From the NCBI GenBank assembly GCA_910589415.1, contig OU342636.1, forward strand, positions 39,509,735-39,573,734: 64,000 bases of DNA, given 5' to 3'. Both the position numbers and the translations under genes were made by a program. The stretch is from Malachius bipustulatus (taxonomy: Eukaryota; Arthropoda; Insecta; Coleoptera; Melyridae). Under the pieces are notes generated by a model. It saw only the letters and a list, made by a program, of their open reading frames with translations, had not been told where the DNA came from and made no database searches. Below are positions 1 to 9,905 of this stretch, piece after piece (the stretch's first letter is position 1; each line of letters starts with the position of its first letter).

Positions 1-118
1 TGATGAGTCTGTTAAGCAACAGGATGATTTAAAAAGTGAAATTGAAGAAAAAACTATCATCAGTGAAGCGGATTCTACTGAACATTCAAAAAATAGCAGT
101 GCAAGTGATTTACTAAAG
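1..118 (+). CDS. snama: snama exon (a), acidic/Ser linker, 5' truncated by window
   Basis: The frame starting at base 2 is open and reads an acidic, Ser/Lys-rich linker (DESVKQQDDLKSEIEEKTI...). Base 1 is the last base of a split or preceding codon. It ends at AAG followed by the donor GTAAGT at 119, phase 0. The other two frames have early stops. It joins in frame to the exon at 174 across a 55-bp intron. The exon probably begins left of the window. Confidence 0.72.
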
Positions 119-173
119 GTAAGTAAAGTGAGTTTTCTCAATAACTTTGTTTTAAATGATCAAATTTTTTTAG

Positions 174-312
174 GATGAAGGTAAGCCGAAGAGGAGTGAA
201 TCTACTGAAGGGCCTCCAGGTGTATCTCCCAAAGGGTCACCCAAGCGTCAGAAATTACCTGCAAAAACGAAGAGTTCGAAAAGTTCACGAGATCATGGAT
301 CTAGTAGCTCTC
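174..312 (+). CDS. snama: snama exon (b), basic Ser/Lys/Pro linker
   Basis: Acceptor TTTTTTTAG at 172-173, donor GTAAGA at 313. 139 bp, entering in phase 0 and leaving in phase 1. It encodes a basic linker (DEGKPKRSESTEGPPG... ending SSRDHGSSSS). The ATG-initiated reading at 175 in another frame is a shadow that runs through the donor. The short flanking introns (55 and 57 bp) are typical of insect genes. Confidence 0.75.
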
Positions 313-369
313 GTAAGATTACGTTATAACTTCTTGAAAATATGGAAATATGCATTGATTTTTTTTTAG

Positions 370-472
370 ATTCAAAAAGTCACAGACATAAAAGCCGAGA
401 TAGAGAACCCTCTCCTAGGCCTCAGCACCATAAAGATGAGAAACAGTCACCTTACAATAATCATCATCATAT
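370..472 (+). CDS. snama: snama exon (c), His/Lys/Arg-rich linker
   Basis: Acceptor after a T-run (AG at 368-369), donor GTAAGT at 473. 103 bp, completing a split His/Arg codon from the previous exon and leaving 2 bases. It reads HSKSHRHKSRDREPSPRPQ then a His-rich end (NNHHH). The composition continues the SR/RD-type linker expected C-terminal to the RING in RBBP6 proteins. Confidence 0.75.
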
Positions 473-814
473 GTAAGTTTTGTGTTTTATTTTCTATAGT
501 TTACCTGCATAAAATTACCTGAACTTACTAGGCTGGAATTATTATTGAAGTACATATCAGGTACAGAAAGGACACTTTACTCGGGTTTTAGATAACTAAT
601 TTTAGTTCTTTGAAAGTAGAAATAATGTTTCCGGTAGTAGTCTTTGCTCAAAAGACTTGAAAATTATTTGTCAAAAATTACAGAAATATAGAATAATATT
701 TAGTAGCTAAAAGTTCAAAAACAAAACCAAGAAATTCTTCACAGTTGCACTGCACTTTTGTTGTATCTGTGCTGCTTTCTTAAAATGTCTTCAAATGTGT
801 TATTGTAATTTTAG

Positions 815-965
815 TTCTGAAGAAGATCGTCCAGGAACTCCCACAGTTGATGAACCTGGTAATCCCGGACCGTACCGAAATCCGAACCCCTCTTCTTATC
901 AAGGAGCACCACCCTCGTCGGGCTCTGTTCCGCCAATGATCAATGTCGGACATCCCCCAATTCAG
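815..965 (+). CDS. snama: snama exon (d), Pro/Gly-rich
   Basis: Acceptor TTTTAG ending at 814, donor GTAAGA at 966. 151 bp. It completes the split Ile codon and continues SEEDRPGTPTVDEPGNPGP..., ending GHPPIQ in phase 0. Proline, glycine and serine dominate. GC content is clearly higher than the flanking introns, supporting coding status. A 111-residue reading on the opposite strand is a shadow. Confidence 0.8.
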
Positions 966-1139
966 GTAAGAAATTAAAACTTTGCTTGGTGATAGCTTGA
1001 AAATAATCGATGGAAGGATAGCTTGAAATAATCGATATTTATTTATTATTTTTATTGGACTCCACAGAATGCTTGAGCGATTTAAATCTAAATTCTTCAT
1101 CAGCTTTTGCTGCACTAATTTTTATTTAAATTCACCTAT

Positions 1140-1488
1140 ATGATAAGAAGTATTCGTCAGTTTAATGAATTCAACGAGTCTACCAAATCCCCCTCTGCTG
1201 ATTCCTTTTCTTCTTCTCTTTTGAGATTTAAGAGATGTACAAGAAAATATTTATGTATTCAGATTATATTCAGTATTTGTATCAGTGAATTTGCGCTTAG
1301 TTGCTTTCTCATGAATATCTGAATTTTTTTCGTTGTGTTTTTTTTTGTATTGTTGTGTATTTTGATTTAATTTTTTTGCTGGCACTGAGATTGTAATTGT
1401 TTTAAATCTAATTTATGCCATCCTATAATAGGACTAATGCTTTGATCTGTTGGATGAATTGTTTGCCAAATAAATAAATAAATAAAAA
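1140..1488 (+). mobile_element. 5'-truncated LINE (Jockey/CR1-like) 3' tail in an intron
   Basis: The segment reads LLRFKRCTRKYL and further on a SISEF-like stretch, resembling the FKRxLKxYL...FYSxxEF end of Jockey/CR1-type reverse-transcriptase proteins. It ends in a (AATA)n run at about 1468-1487 typical of a LINE 3' terminus. The LINE at 63183 on the minus strand ends similarly (FKRKIKGYL, FYSVQEFLN). A near-tandem 20-bp duplication (GATAGCTTGAAA...AATCGAT) sits at about 990-1040. Degenerate and short. Confidence 0.4.
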
Positions 1489-1539
1489 TTAATATGTAAT
1501 TTCTGAATAAATTTTATAGATAAAATTTCTTATTTGCAG

Positions 1540-1685
1540 CAGGGACCTCCACCACAGCTGACATCATTTGGTCCCGGTCAGCAACCACCCGTTGGGGCCC
1601 CGTTCCCTCCAACCGGGCCACTTCCCAACTTTAGATTGCCACCACCCGGGGCTGGACCCCCACCACCAGGATATTTGCCGCCTGG
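1540..1685 (+). CDS. snama: snama exon (e), Pro/Gln-rich
   Basis: Acceptor TTTGCAG ends at 1539; donor GTAAGTG at 1686; 146 bp, phase 0 in and phase 2 out. It encodes QGPPPQLTSFGPGQQPP... and ends with GAGPPPPGYLPP plus a split Gly. The next base triplet, CAG, makes a tandem NAGNAG acceptor (1537-1542), so use of the second AG would remove one Gln. The Pro-rich block is a likely protein-interaction surface, as in other RBBP6 proteins. Confidence 0.82.
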
Positions 1686-2749
1686 GTAAGTGACATTAAT
1701 TTCAGTCTGAAAATTTTTACTTTCATTAAAATGTAAATGTTTACTGATGATTTTAATTATTAATCACTGGACTATTTTTCACCAAACAAGATGGTATTGT
1801 TGTATTCAAGTTTATTAAATTTTTCTCAATTTGCTTTACAATGATGATCTTACAATAATTTTCCAATACCTATATGTATTTACGATCATAACTATAACCT
1901 CAAAATAAGTAATCACTTCTCACTGGTTTTTACATTTTTGTCTCAATGTCAATACCTTCACTGTGTCACTTATATCTGTTTGAATGCTCAGTCGAAGCTC
2001 TTCCCTAATTCACCTTCATCATTGAACTTCACTAGCTCTCGAAATGAATTGACTCTGATATAACATTCCAAACTAGACTGACTATTCAGGCATGTTCTTT
2101 ATACAGGATGCTAGTAAATAAGTATGACAAACTTCAGGGAGTGATTCTGAACGAAAAAAAAAATTTAAATTTAAAAAATCTCAGTGGCGTACCATTTTGT
2201 TTCTTTAAAATTTAACTTCCTCTTTAAACCCACCAAATTTCATTTGCATATCTTGACCGGTTTAAGAATAAATAAATAAATCGTCAGTTTTTAAGTAAAC
2301 CAAATTATAACACCCCGTATCTGGAAAGAGAAGCATTGGCGCACATTACATAGCAAACTGTCATTATTTTTTCATGCAGAATCACCCCCTGAAGTTTGTC
2401 ACACTTATTTACTAACACCTTGTATATTCTGAAAAGTTAATCCTAATGGCATATGAGTAAAGTAGAAATAATTTGAACTTTTTTGAGAATAAGTAACTCA
2501 AATCGACTGTCCAGGGTATCCAACTTTAAGGAAAAATATCATTGTCAACTTTAATTCAAAAAACATCTGGAATGGGATATATTACCAATCTGAAACCATC
2601 AAAAACTCATAAAATAATTTATGAATTTGACATGACAGGCCGAGTGAAATATTGTCAACCAACATCATAGTAGTGTCAAGTTGGTAGCCTGTGCAATTTT
2701 TAAACAGTAATTTTAAAGTTCTCAGATCGTTGCCTGTTTCCTTGTCATT
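1686..2749. other. Intron left of the gypsy insertion
   Basis: AT-rich intron. It contains the fold-back element at 2104-2422 and, from about 2680, the left half of the old repeat split by the gypsy insertion. 1686-2100 shows no coding or RNA signal. Confidence 0.6.
2104..2422. mobile_element. TA-flanked fold-back MITE, 319 bp
   Basis: Terminal inverted repeats of about 46 bp: the left end CAGGATGCTAGTAAATAAGT pairs with the right end ACTTATTTACTAACACCTTG, extending to a shared GTGATTCTG-like inner edge. Each end abuts TA (2102-2103 and 2423-2424). This is one of the family of TA/CAGGGTG-type elements in this window. No ORF. Confidence 0.7.
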
Positions 2750-4221
2750 TGTAACACTTGTAAAATTATATTGACTGAAAAAAAAAAAGGAAGCATTATT
2801 TATGTGTTTGATTCTGTGATTTGTTTTATTTATGTTTTGTAATTGATATTAGAGTCAAGCTTAGGGTTTAGGACCATCCTGTATATCACCTCCTGGATAG
2901 TATAGCAATTGTTGTAGTTTCTTTCTGTCTTGCTTTTCATTCATTTTCTCTCTTGTTGGTCAGTCCATGCTCACCTCCGTATTCAGATTTCTCTTTATCA
3001 GTGTTATCTGCAAGAGATAATGGGAATTAATAATTTTTATACTAATTGGATATATTCATTTTTGGAGATTTTTCAATTCTCAGTAATTATTAACTAATTA
3101 CTGCGGGCATAAGAGACCAGAGCAGCTAGTGTTGGCCTTGTGTAACAATTTGTTTCAATTGTACCTTCGGGGATTTAGTAGGCCCACACGAGAATTGGTT
3201 CATCGGGTATCCTTGGTTGTTTTAAGGATAGTTTAAGGGAACCATTCCTGTACAGGGATAGAAAAGCTGTTGTTTGTGTCTTCTTATACCACCTAAAGTG
3301 CCTAAACAAAACTCCCTAGGAACTAGGGGTAAGTTCGATTGAGCAAAATCTCCATTACAGACCACTGTCTAATATTCTAATTTGTTCTTGTAGAGTTTTT
3401 GTTTTCCCTTTTCGTTGAATTTTGGGGAGCTGTCTTACCTCATCTCGAGCTTCGGTGATACTACTCGGGACCGAACACCTGGTACCTGTCCAACCTCCTG
3501 GTATCGACCTCGTCTTCACAGAAGGGGCTACTATCCTTGTCGGCAGATAGTTGGTCCGGGCCACATCAACTGCGCCCCAGGCCACCGCTTCCCTAGAAGT
3601 CTTGTTCGTAAGCGGTCCAGTCGTTCAAGGTAGGAACGTTCCAATTATTTAACCACCGTCAATTCTGCCACTAAAAGTACGACGTTAAAAACTATCCAGT
3701 CATACACGGACTACAGTCATTGGGGCCATACTAGCCTCGGGAAGAATTCCGACGTCAGTGATGAACTTGATTTTCCTAATGTTTGTTATTATTTATTAAT
3801 TTATAAGTACTTACCGGTTATTCTATCATTTCAATTAGGCTGATATACCTAGGTAGGTAGATACCTACTCAATGTTGTAAACCATCGAGGTAGCGCTGCT
3901 CCGGAGGTATTAATAAACAACCGAATTTTATAGTATATAGTAGTTGTAATCATAGCGTTCATAGAGAATAAATTATCAAAATAGTGATAGGTAAATAAGG
4001 GAGAAATTTTATATCCTTTAACCTAATATAATAAAAGCTCTTGTTTTCTCTTCCTTGTTTTGTTTTTTTTTTTTGTTTGGCAGGACAGACGATATCGTGG
4101 CCTGCCGTAATCGGGGCTTTACCCTATATCACGTAAGAGTCTCTGAGCTCAAATTATTTTCTTTATTTGCATACTTAATTGTATGGTTTTAAGTGACGTA
4201 GGTGGAAAACCAAACGTTACA
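2750..4221 (+). repeat. Gypsy 5' LTR
   Basis: Direct repeat of 9906-11377, same length. TG...CA ends. Contains an AATAATAAAAGC polyadenylation-like motif near 4026. Short ORFs inside it (3355-3585 minus, 3415-3633 plus) recur in the 3' LTR and are not genes. Confidence 0.95.
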
Positions 4222-4223
4222 TC

Positions 4224-4236
4224 TGGCGCCCAACGT
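4224..4236 (+). promoter_or_regulatory. Primer binding site, tRNA-Lys type
   Basis: TGGCGCCCAACGT begins 2 bp after the 5' LTR. It is complementary to the 3' end of insect tRNA-Lys(CTT) as I recall it, the usual primer of the gypsy lineage. Confidence 0.8.
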
Positions 4237-5002
4237 AATAATTATTGCCCGTTTTTTTTTTTTTTTCAAGTTTACTGTTTTTCTCAAAAAATTCGGTGGA
4301 CTGGATAGTACCTACTTGATATTTTTTTTTTTGGTTGATGATAAACTTATATTTCATCTGCTTTGTGATTACTATATTTTGTTTGGTGTCTGTATACTAT
4401 AGGTATATTATATAGGTGTGTCTAGGTTACTAGTGATAGGTACCTCTTTTTTTTTCTCTCTTTTTCTTCACCTCTTCTAAGGAAGGGTGGGGGTATACAG
4501 GATTTTTTTTTAGATTTTGCTAATATATTAAATCCTAGAATCAAGGTGAAATTTATTGTAGTTTATGGGGAAGTGATAATAATAGTCCTGATAATTTAGT
4601 TTTTTTTTCCCCACGATTTTATCTGAAGAATTTGTGCTTGAATTGATAATGATTTAAATGCGAGTAATTAGGTTTAAATAAAGTTTGTTGTAAATATATC
4701 TTTATTTTGATTGGAATTTTGTGGGTAATTGTACATAGTGATAATAATATTATTTGATAATATATTTAATTAATAAATAAGTTAAATCCAGCGATAAATT
4801 AGGAGGATATTTAGAATAAAGATTAATTCTAACTGGGGAAATAAATTGCACTCCGATAAATAGATAATCTACCAATCCCTGTCATAAATATTTACTTTAA
4901 TTCAATAACTAGCAATTATTTACATATTTACATTATATACAAATTATTAACACGTTTAGTGTTGAGTTTTCTCGTTGGGATTTTATAACGTAACTTTTCG
5001 CT
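4237..5002 (+). other. Gypsy untranslated leader
   Basis: AT-rich leader between primer site and gag start with several T-runs. No ORF of note; it should hold the packaging signal. Confidence 0.6.
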
Positions 5003-6679
5003 ATGGAGGTAAATCGCTTGCTTGGTGATGAGTTGACATATGAACTGCTGGTAAGAGGTTGCGAATTAGGCGCTACCGTCGCCGAAAAACGAAATTTGCT
5101 TCGACAAGCGCTTCAGTCGGAAAAGAATGGAGTACCATTCACCTCCGAATACAAATGTGACTCAGGTGGTGAGCTTGATCTTTGCTCGGCAAAACTTGAT
5201 GATCTCACGGGGTGCATCCAGGACTTCGATAATGAGAACTTTGATAACGACTATCGTAGAATCAAATCCAGATTGCTTCACATAGAAGGTCGACTTAGAC
5301 GAATAGCTACGACAACACCGGTAGAAGAAAGGAAGAAGAGTAATTTATTCATGTTTTGTAATGGATTATTTGAAGCTTTGGAGGATGCGTTGAAGATAGC
5401 TCAACTCGGGACAAATAAATCTTCGGAGAGGTCCATCTTAGATGAGCCTAATCTCTTATTACCCTCGATTGTATCTAGGTCCTCTGGGAACAGTGGCGCA
5501 ACACCGAATAATACGTCTAGCCATTCGTTTCAGGAAGAGCCCCATCTTCCAGTAGCAGACTTAATCGATTTCGGTCTAGCTCCAGAGGTGAATGTTAGTT
5601 CAACTTGTGTGGCAACCGTCTCTCACGACAACCACCATGGACCTAATGTAGCACAAAGAGAGTCCTGTGTCCGAGGTGCAGAGCAGATATCTCGACAGCT
5701 GAATCGAATGCATTTTCCTTCAGGGTCGGAGAATGCGGATGGGTGTCAAAATAGACGCGTTTCCTTCTCTGCATATCCACAAGAGAATCCTGTTGTCGAG
5801 TTTCCACCCTCTGATCGTCTTCAGTCTTCGTCAACTTTTCTGGAACCATATTCAGGAAGAATAGGAGTTCGCCCAGGTGGAGCCCACATAACTTATCGCG
5901 ACTTTTGGAAATGGAAGTTGACCTTCGATGGTAGTGGAAGTGTGACATCATTTCTGGAAGACCTCGAAGAAATGGCAGAGGCTCGAGGAGTTTCCCCGAA
6001 GGAATTATTCCTTGCCGCGTCGGAATTCCTGAAAGGAGATGCCCTGCTGTGGTATCGACCTAGGAAGTACGAGTTCCGAGACTGGATGGATTTTAAAAGG
6101 AAACTAAGAGATGCCTTCTTACCGCCGGACTACGAAGCTAACCTGCTGGAAGATATAAGGAGGAGGACACAGGGACCGGATGAGAAACTGGTATTGTTCG
6201 TCTCTCGCATGCAGGGCATGTTTGGCAAGTTGGCAAGTCCGCCTTCTGAGGAAGAGCAGGTTCACTTCATCCGAAGAAATTTGCTCCCGTACTTGCACAC
6301 GGCCCTGGCGCTGCAAGAAATTCAGACTATAGACGAGTTGTTGAAGTTAGGCAGAGTCATTGAAGAATCGCGATGGAGGGCAAAACAGTACTGTCCTCCC
6401 ACCACCAATGCCAATTTGCTGCAGGAGCCTAGCTTAGCTTACCACCCTCTCAACTCCAACCGCCCTAGGAAATTAGCGGCGATACAGAAGAATCCGTCAA
6501 ATCCCGAGACCCAAGTTCGTAACGCCAATCTCATCTGCTGGCGATGCAAACAAACTGGACACATGAGATCTTCCTGTCCGCAAGCGTCGACCTTGACATG
6601 CTATCGGTGTGGGACTAAGGGATACACCGTTCAAAATTGTCCGACCTGCTCGGGAAACGCCGAGCGAAGTCATCAGTAA
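5003..6679 (+). CDS. gag: Gypsy Gag polyprotein
   Basis: 558 codons from ATG 5003. The N-terminal half is hydrophilic and variable. A retrotransposon-gag capsid-like domain occupies about residues 295-455 (FWKWKLTFDGSGSVTSFLED... to ...LLKLGRVIEESRW). Nucleocapsid knuckles follow: CWRCKQTGHMRSSC at about 512-525, a canonical CCHC, and CYRCGTKGYTVQNC at about 533-546, where the His position is Tyr. Gag forms the cytoplasmic virus-like particle and binds the element RNA. It ends 42 bases into the pol frame; the overlap carries a -1 slippery heptamer. No stop or frameshift damage is seen. Confidence 0.93.
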   Translation: MEVNRLLGDELTYELLVRGCELGATVAEKRNLLRQALQSEKNGVPFTSEYKCDSGGELDLCSAKLDDLTGCIQDFDNENFDNDYRRIKSRLLHIEGRLRRIATTTPVEERKKSNLFMFCNGLFEALEDALKIAQLGTNKSSERSILDEPNLLLPSIVSRSSGNSGATPNNTSSHSFQEEPHLPVADLIDFGLAPEVNVSSTCVATVSHDNHHGPNVAQRESCVRGAEQISRQLNRMHFPSGSENADGCQNRRVSFSAYPQENPVVEFPPSDRLQSSSTFLEPYSGRIGVRPGGAHITYRDFWKWKLTFDGSGSVTSFLEDLEEMAEARGVSPKELFLAASEFLKGDALLWYRPRKYEFRDWMDFKRKLRDAFLPPDYEANLLEDIRRRTQGPDEKLVLFVSRMQGMFGKLASPPSEEEQVHFIRRNLLPYLHTALALQEIQTIDELLKLGRVIEESRWRAKQYCPPTTNANLLQEPSLAYHPLNSNRPRKLAAIQKNPSNPETQVRNANLICWRCKQTGHMRSSCPQASTLTCYRCGTKGYTVQNCPTCSGNAERSHQ

Positions 6680-9600
6680 GCCGGCTGAATGACTGTGGAT
6701 CTGCTAAACCGGCTAACCCCAACATTCATTGTATATTGGAATATGTGTTATCCCATGCTAAGGGAGACTGCCGCCCTTACGTGGAAGTTTCTGTTTTTGG
6801 CTGCAAAATGCTTGGTTTGTTGGACTCAGGTGCAACAACAACCTGCGTAGGACAGACTGGATATGATCTCCTTAGGAAGCTTGGTTTGAAACTTCAGCCC
6901 AGTTCGATCTCAGTTACAGTCGCCAATGGAGGCTCGTGCGCCAGTCTTGGCGTGATCAGTGCACCGATTCGTTTGTTGGACCAGGTTCACGTGATGGAAA
7001 TGCTGGTAATACCTGAGCTACCGCAGACGTTGATTCTGGGAGCGGATTTTTGGGTTACCATGAATATTGTTCCTGATCTTCGAAACGACGTGTGGCATTT
7101 TGGTCGGGGAGAGATGAGCCCTTCCATTTGCGGAATTTTGGCTGAAGGACACCTAACACCTGTGCAGGAATCCGAGTTGACCAAGCTCTTAGAAGAAAAA
7201 TTCCTCGAGATGGGAACCCATTTGGGTCACACTACCTTGGTCGAACATGAGATAGTGACGGATGCGAGACCTATTAAACAACGCTACTATCCCATGTCCC
7301 CGGTGAAGCAGAAGATAATTGATGAAGAGCTGACGAAGATGCTCGAGCTTGGTGTTGTGGAGCCTTCAAAGAGTCCATGGTCGTCACCATTGCTCTTAAT
7401 ACCCAAGAAGGATAACAGCTATAGGGTATGTGTCGATTATAGAGCATTGAACGCTGTCACGAAAAAGGACGCATATCCCATTCCTTATGTGTCAGCTATA
7501 CTAGACCGCCTTAGAGGAGCAAAGTTTTTGAGTTCCATGGACATTCGGAGTGCCTATTGGCAGGTAGGAATGAAGGAGTCTAGTCGTGAATTTACCGCCT
7601 TCACAGTTCCTGGGAGGGGATTGTTCCAGTTCCGGCGAATGCCTTTCGGACTGACCAATGCCCCTGCCACCTGGTCTCGTCTTGTAGACACTGTTTTGGG
7701 TGCGGATCTAGAACCCCATGTGTTTGTTTATCTCGACGATGTCATAATCATCAGTCCAGATTTTACAACCCACCTGGAAATCCTCAGCAAAGTTTTTGAT
7801 CGCCTCACTGCCGCTGGACTCACTCTCAAGCGGGAGAAGTGCAATTTTTGTAGACCCTCCCTGAAATATCTGGGGTATGTCGTCGACTCAACCGGTCTTA
7901 GAGTAGACCCCGAGAAAGTGGAAGCCATCTTAAATATACCAGTCCCGTCAACAGCACCCCAGGTACGTTCATTCCTAGGAGTTTGTGGATGGTATAGAAG
8001 GTTCATACCTGACTTCTCTACGGTTGTGGCACCGTTGACAAGACTCACCCAGAAGTCCGTGCCTTTCTTATGGACAAAGTTGTGTGAGGAGGCCTTCCGA
8101 AGAATCAAGGACCATTTAGTATCGGCCCCAATCTTGACTTGTCCTGATTTTGAACGACCATTTGTCCTACAGACAGATGCCTCAGCCTTTGGCCTTGGAG
8201 CCGTGCTGTCGCAGAACTTCGAGGATGGAGAGAGAGTGATCTGTTACCTATCCAGATCTCTGACGAAACCGGAAAGACGTTACACCACGACCGAACGTGA
8301 GTGTTTAGCTGTATTATGGGCCGTGGAAAAGCTTCGTCACTATTTGGAAGGAGTTCACTTCACCATTATCACCGATCATTTCTCTTTGGTGTGGCTCGAC
8401 CGCCAAAAGGATCCAACAGGACGTCTGGCACGATGGGCTATACGACTCCAACCCTTCGACTACGCTATCGTGCATCGAAAAGGGAAGGACCATATTGTTC
8501 CGGACTTCCTATCGCGGAGCGTTCCTCAAGTTGAGTCCATTCACCTTCACGTAGGCTCTTTCGACACGGCTAAAGATCCTTGGTACCGAAGAATGGTCGA
8601 GAAGGTACAAGACAGTCCACGAAGGTATCCCCAGTTCCGAGTCGAAGGAGGAACACTCTACAAATACGTGAAGTCTCGACTACCAGAATTGGCCGTTGAT
8701 GCAGAGAAATGGAAAGTTGTGGTGCCAAAGGACCACCGCAAGGACATTCTCCACACCTACCACGATGACGTAACTTCCGGTCATCTTGGATCATATAAGG
8801 TGTATTGGAAGCTGTACGAAAAGTACACTTGGCCGAAGATGCAGGCGGACGTTGCGAAGTATGTCCGCTCTTGTCAAGTCTGTGCGGCGAATAAGCCCGA
8901 ACAAAAAGCACCTGCAGGCCTGATGGGAAGTAGACCGGTCGTCACGCAGCCATGGCAGACCATTAGTTTGGATTTTGTGGGCCCACTGCCAAGGTCAAGC
9001 AAAATGAACACCCATATGTTAGTGGTCAGTGACTATTTCAGTAAATATGTCCTCCTATTTCCGGTACGTTCCGCCACCTCCAAAGTGCTTTGCCGTTGTG
9101 TTGAAGAGGGTGTCTTCCTGGTTTATGGAGTCCCTAAAAACATTATTTGTGATAATGGAGTGCAAATGAAGAGTAGAGAGTTCCAGAAATTATGTAGTCA
9201 GTATCATGCGGATTTGATGTTTACCCCTCTGTATTATCCCAGAGCCAACCCGTGTGAAAGGGTCAATAAGACGGTGAAGACGATGATAGCCTGCTACGTT
9301 AAGGATAACCATCGGAAGTGGGATGACAATTTAGCGGCACTAGGTTGCGCTCTACGAACAGCTCGCAGCGAGGTTACGGGATACTCGCCGTTCTTTGTCA
9401 ATTTTGGTCGGAACTATATCGGTGATGGCCAAGGGCATCAATCGGGGAGTGATACTGCTGAGACTCTCACCGTGGACTCGGAAGTGGAAAAGCGACGGGT
9501 AGGGTTTCAAAAGATGTATGAAGACATAGCGAAGCGTTTGAAAGCTGCAAATGAACGCTACCAGAAGACCTACAACCTACGCCGAAGACCTGTCCACTTT

Positions 9601-9819
9601 CAGCAAGGAGACCAGGTCTGGAGGAGGAGTAAGATACTCTCTGATGCCGCACAAGCCATCAACGCGAAGTTAGCTCCTAAATATCAAGGGCCGTTCACCG
9701 TCAAGGAGAAGGTGGGCCGTTGGACCTATGAATTGAGCGATGAGGATGGAAGATCAAAGGGAATTTGGAACGTGCAGGACTTGAAACCGTACATCACTAA
9801 AGAATTTGAACCAGGGTAA
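6637..9819 (+). CDS. pol: Gypsy Pol polyprotein (PR-RT-RNaseH-IN)
   Basis: Open frame of 1060 codons in the -1 frame relative to gag. The nominal start at 6637 (TTG) is only where the open frame begins; translation is expected by frameshift at 6652. Domains in order: aspartic protease (DSGA at about 63-66), reverse transcriptase (YLDD at 365-368), RNase H (QTDASAFGLGAVL, Asp at about 514; TDHFSLVWL), zinc-binding HH-CC of integrase (GHLG...CQVC), the integrase core (LDFVGPL; Asp in CDNG at about 839; Glu in CERVNK at about 874, 35 positions later), and a C-terminal chromatin/DNA-binding tail. All catalytic residues are present and there are no disabling changes. This copy could supply reverse transcription and integration. 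Confidence 0.95.
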   Translation: MSDLLGKRRAKSSVSRLNDCGSAKPANPNIHCILEYVLSHAKGDCRPYVEVSVFGCKMLGLLDSGATTTCVGQTGYDLLRKLGLKLQPSSISVTVANGGSCASLGVISAPIRLLDQVHVMEMLVIPELPQTLILGADFWVTMNIVPDLRNDVWHFGRGEMSPSICGILAEGHLTPVQESELTKLLEEKFLEMGTHLGHTTLVEHEIVTDARPIKQRYYPMSPVKQKIIDEELTKMLELGVVEPSKSPWSSPLLLIPKKDNSYRVCVDYRALNAVTKKDAYPIPYVSAILDRLRGAKFLSSMDIRSAYWQVGMKESSREFTAFTVPGRGLFQFRRMPFGLTNAPATWSRLVDTVLGADLEPHVFVYLDDVIIISPDFTTHLEILSKVFDRLTAAGLTLKREKCNFCRPSLKYLGYVVDSTGLRVDPEKVEAILNIPVPSTAPQVRSFLGVCGWYRRFIPDFSTVVAPLTRLTQKSVPFLWTKLCEEAFRRIKDHLVSAPILTCPDFERPFVLQTDASAFGLGAVLSQNFEDGERVICYLSRSLTKPERRYTTTERECLAVLWAVEKLRHYLEGVHFTIITDHFSLVWLDRQKDPTGRLARWAIRLQPFDYAIVHRKGKDHIVPDFLSRSVPQVESIHLHVGSFDTAKDPWYRRMVEKVQDSPRRYPQFRVEGGTLYKYVKSRLPELAVDAEKWKVVVPKDHRKDILHTYHDDVTSGHLGSYKVYWKLYEKYTWPKMQADVAKYVRSCQVCAANKPEQKAPAGLMGSRPVVTQPWQTISLDFVGPLPRSSKMNTHMLVVSDYFSKYVLLFPVRSATSKVLCRCVEEGVFLVYGVPKNIICDNGVQMKSREFQKLCSQYHADLMFTPLYYPRANPCERVNKTVKTMIACYVKDNHRKWDDNLAALGCALRTARSEVTGYSPFFVNFGRNYIGDGQGHQSGSDTAETLTVDSEVEKRRVGFQKMYEDIAKRLKAANERYQKTYNLRRRPVHFQQGDQVWRRSKILSDAAQAINAKLAPKYQGPFTVKEKVGRWTYELSDEDGRSKGIWNVQDLKPYITKEFEPG
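6652..6658 (+). promoter_or_regulatory. -1 ribosomal frameshift heptamer GGGAAAC
   Basis: In the gag frame it reads tcG GGA AAC, the X_XXY_YYZ form used by several retroviruses and luteovirus-like RNAs. pol lies exactly in the -1 frame and is open across it. A potential stem (AGCCGG 6679-6684 with CCGGCT 6709-6714) follows about 20 nt downstream. Confidence 0.75.
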
Positions 9820-9890
9820 ATTATCACCACCAACACTCGGGTCATCCCATTCTCCGGAAAATCTTCACCTGATGAAGTTTTTCCTCTGTC

Positions 9891-9905
9891 GAAGAGGAGG
9901 TGGGG
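9891..9905 (+). promoter_or_regulatory. Polypurine tract
   Basis: GAAGAGGAGGTGGGG directly abuts the 3' LTR, as required for plus-strand priming. A single T interrupts the purines. Confidence 0.8.

Noticed and set aside
3355..3633. Overlapping ORFs in the 5' LTR, repeated at 10511-10789
   Set aside because: They recur only because the LTRs are duplicates; no domain and no start context.
9820..9905. Possible env gene of the gypsy element
   Set aside because: Only 86 bp lie between the pol stop and the 3' LTR, and they include the polypurine tract.
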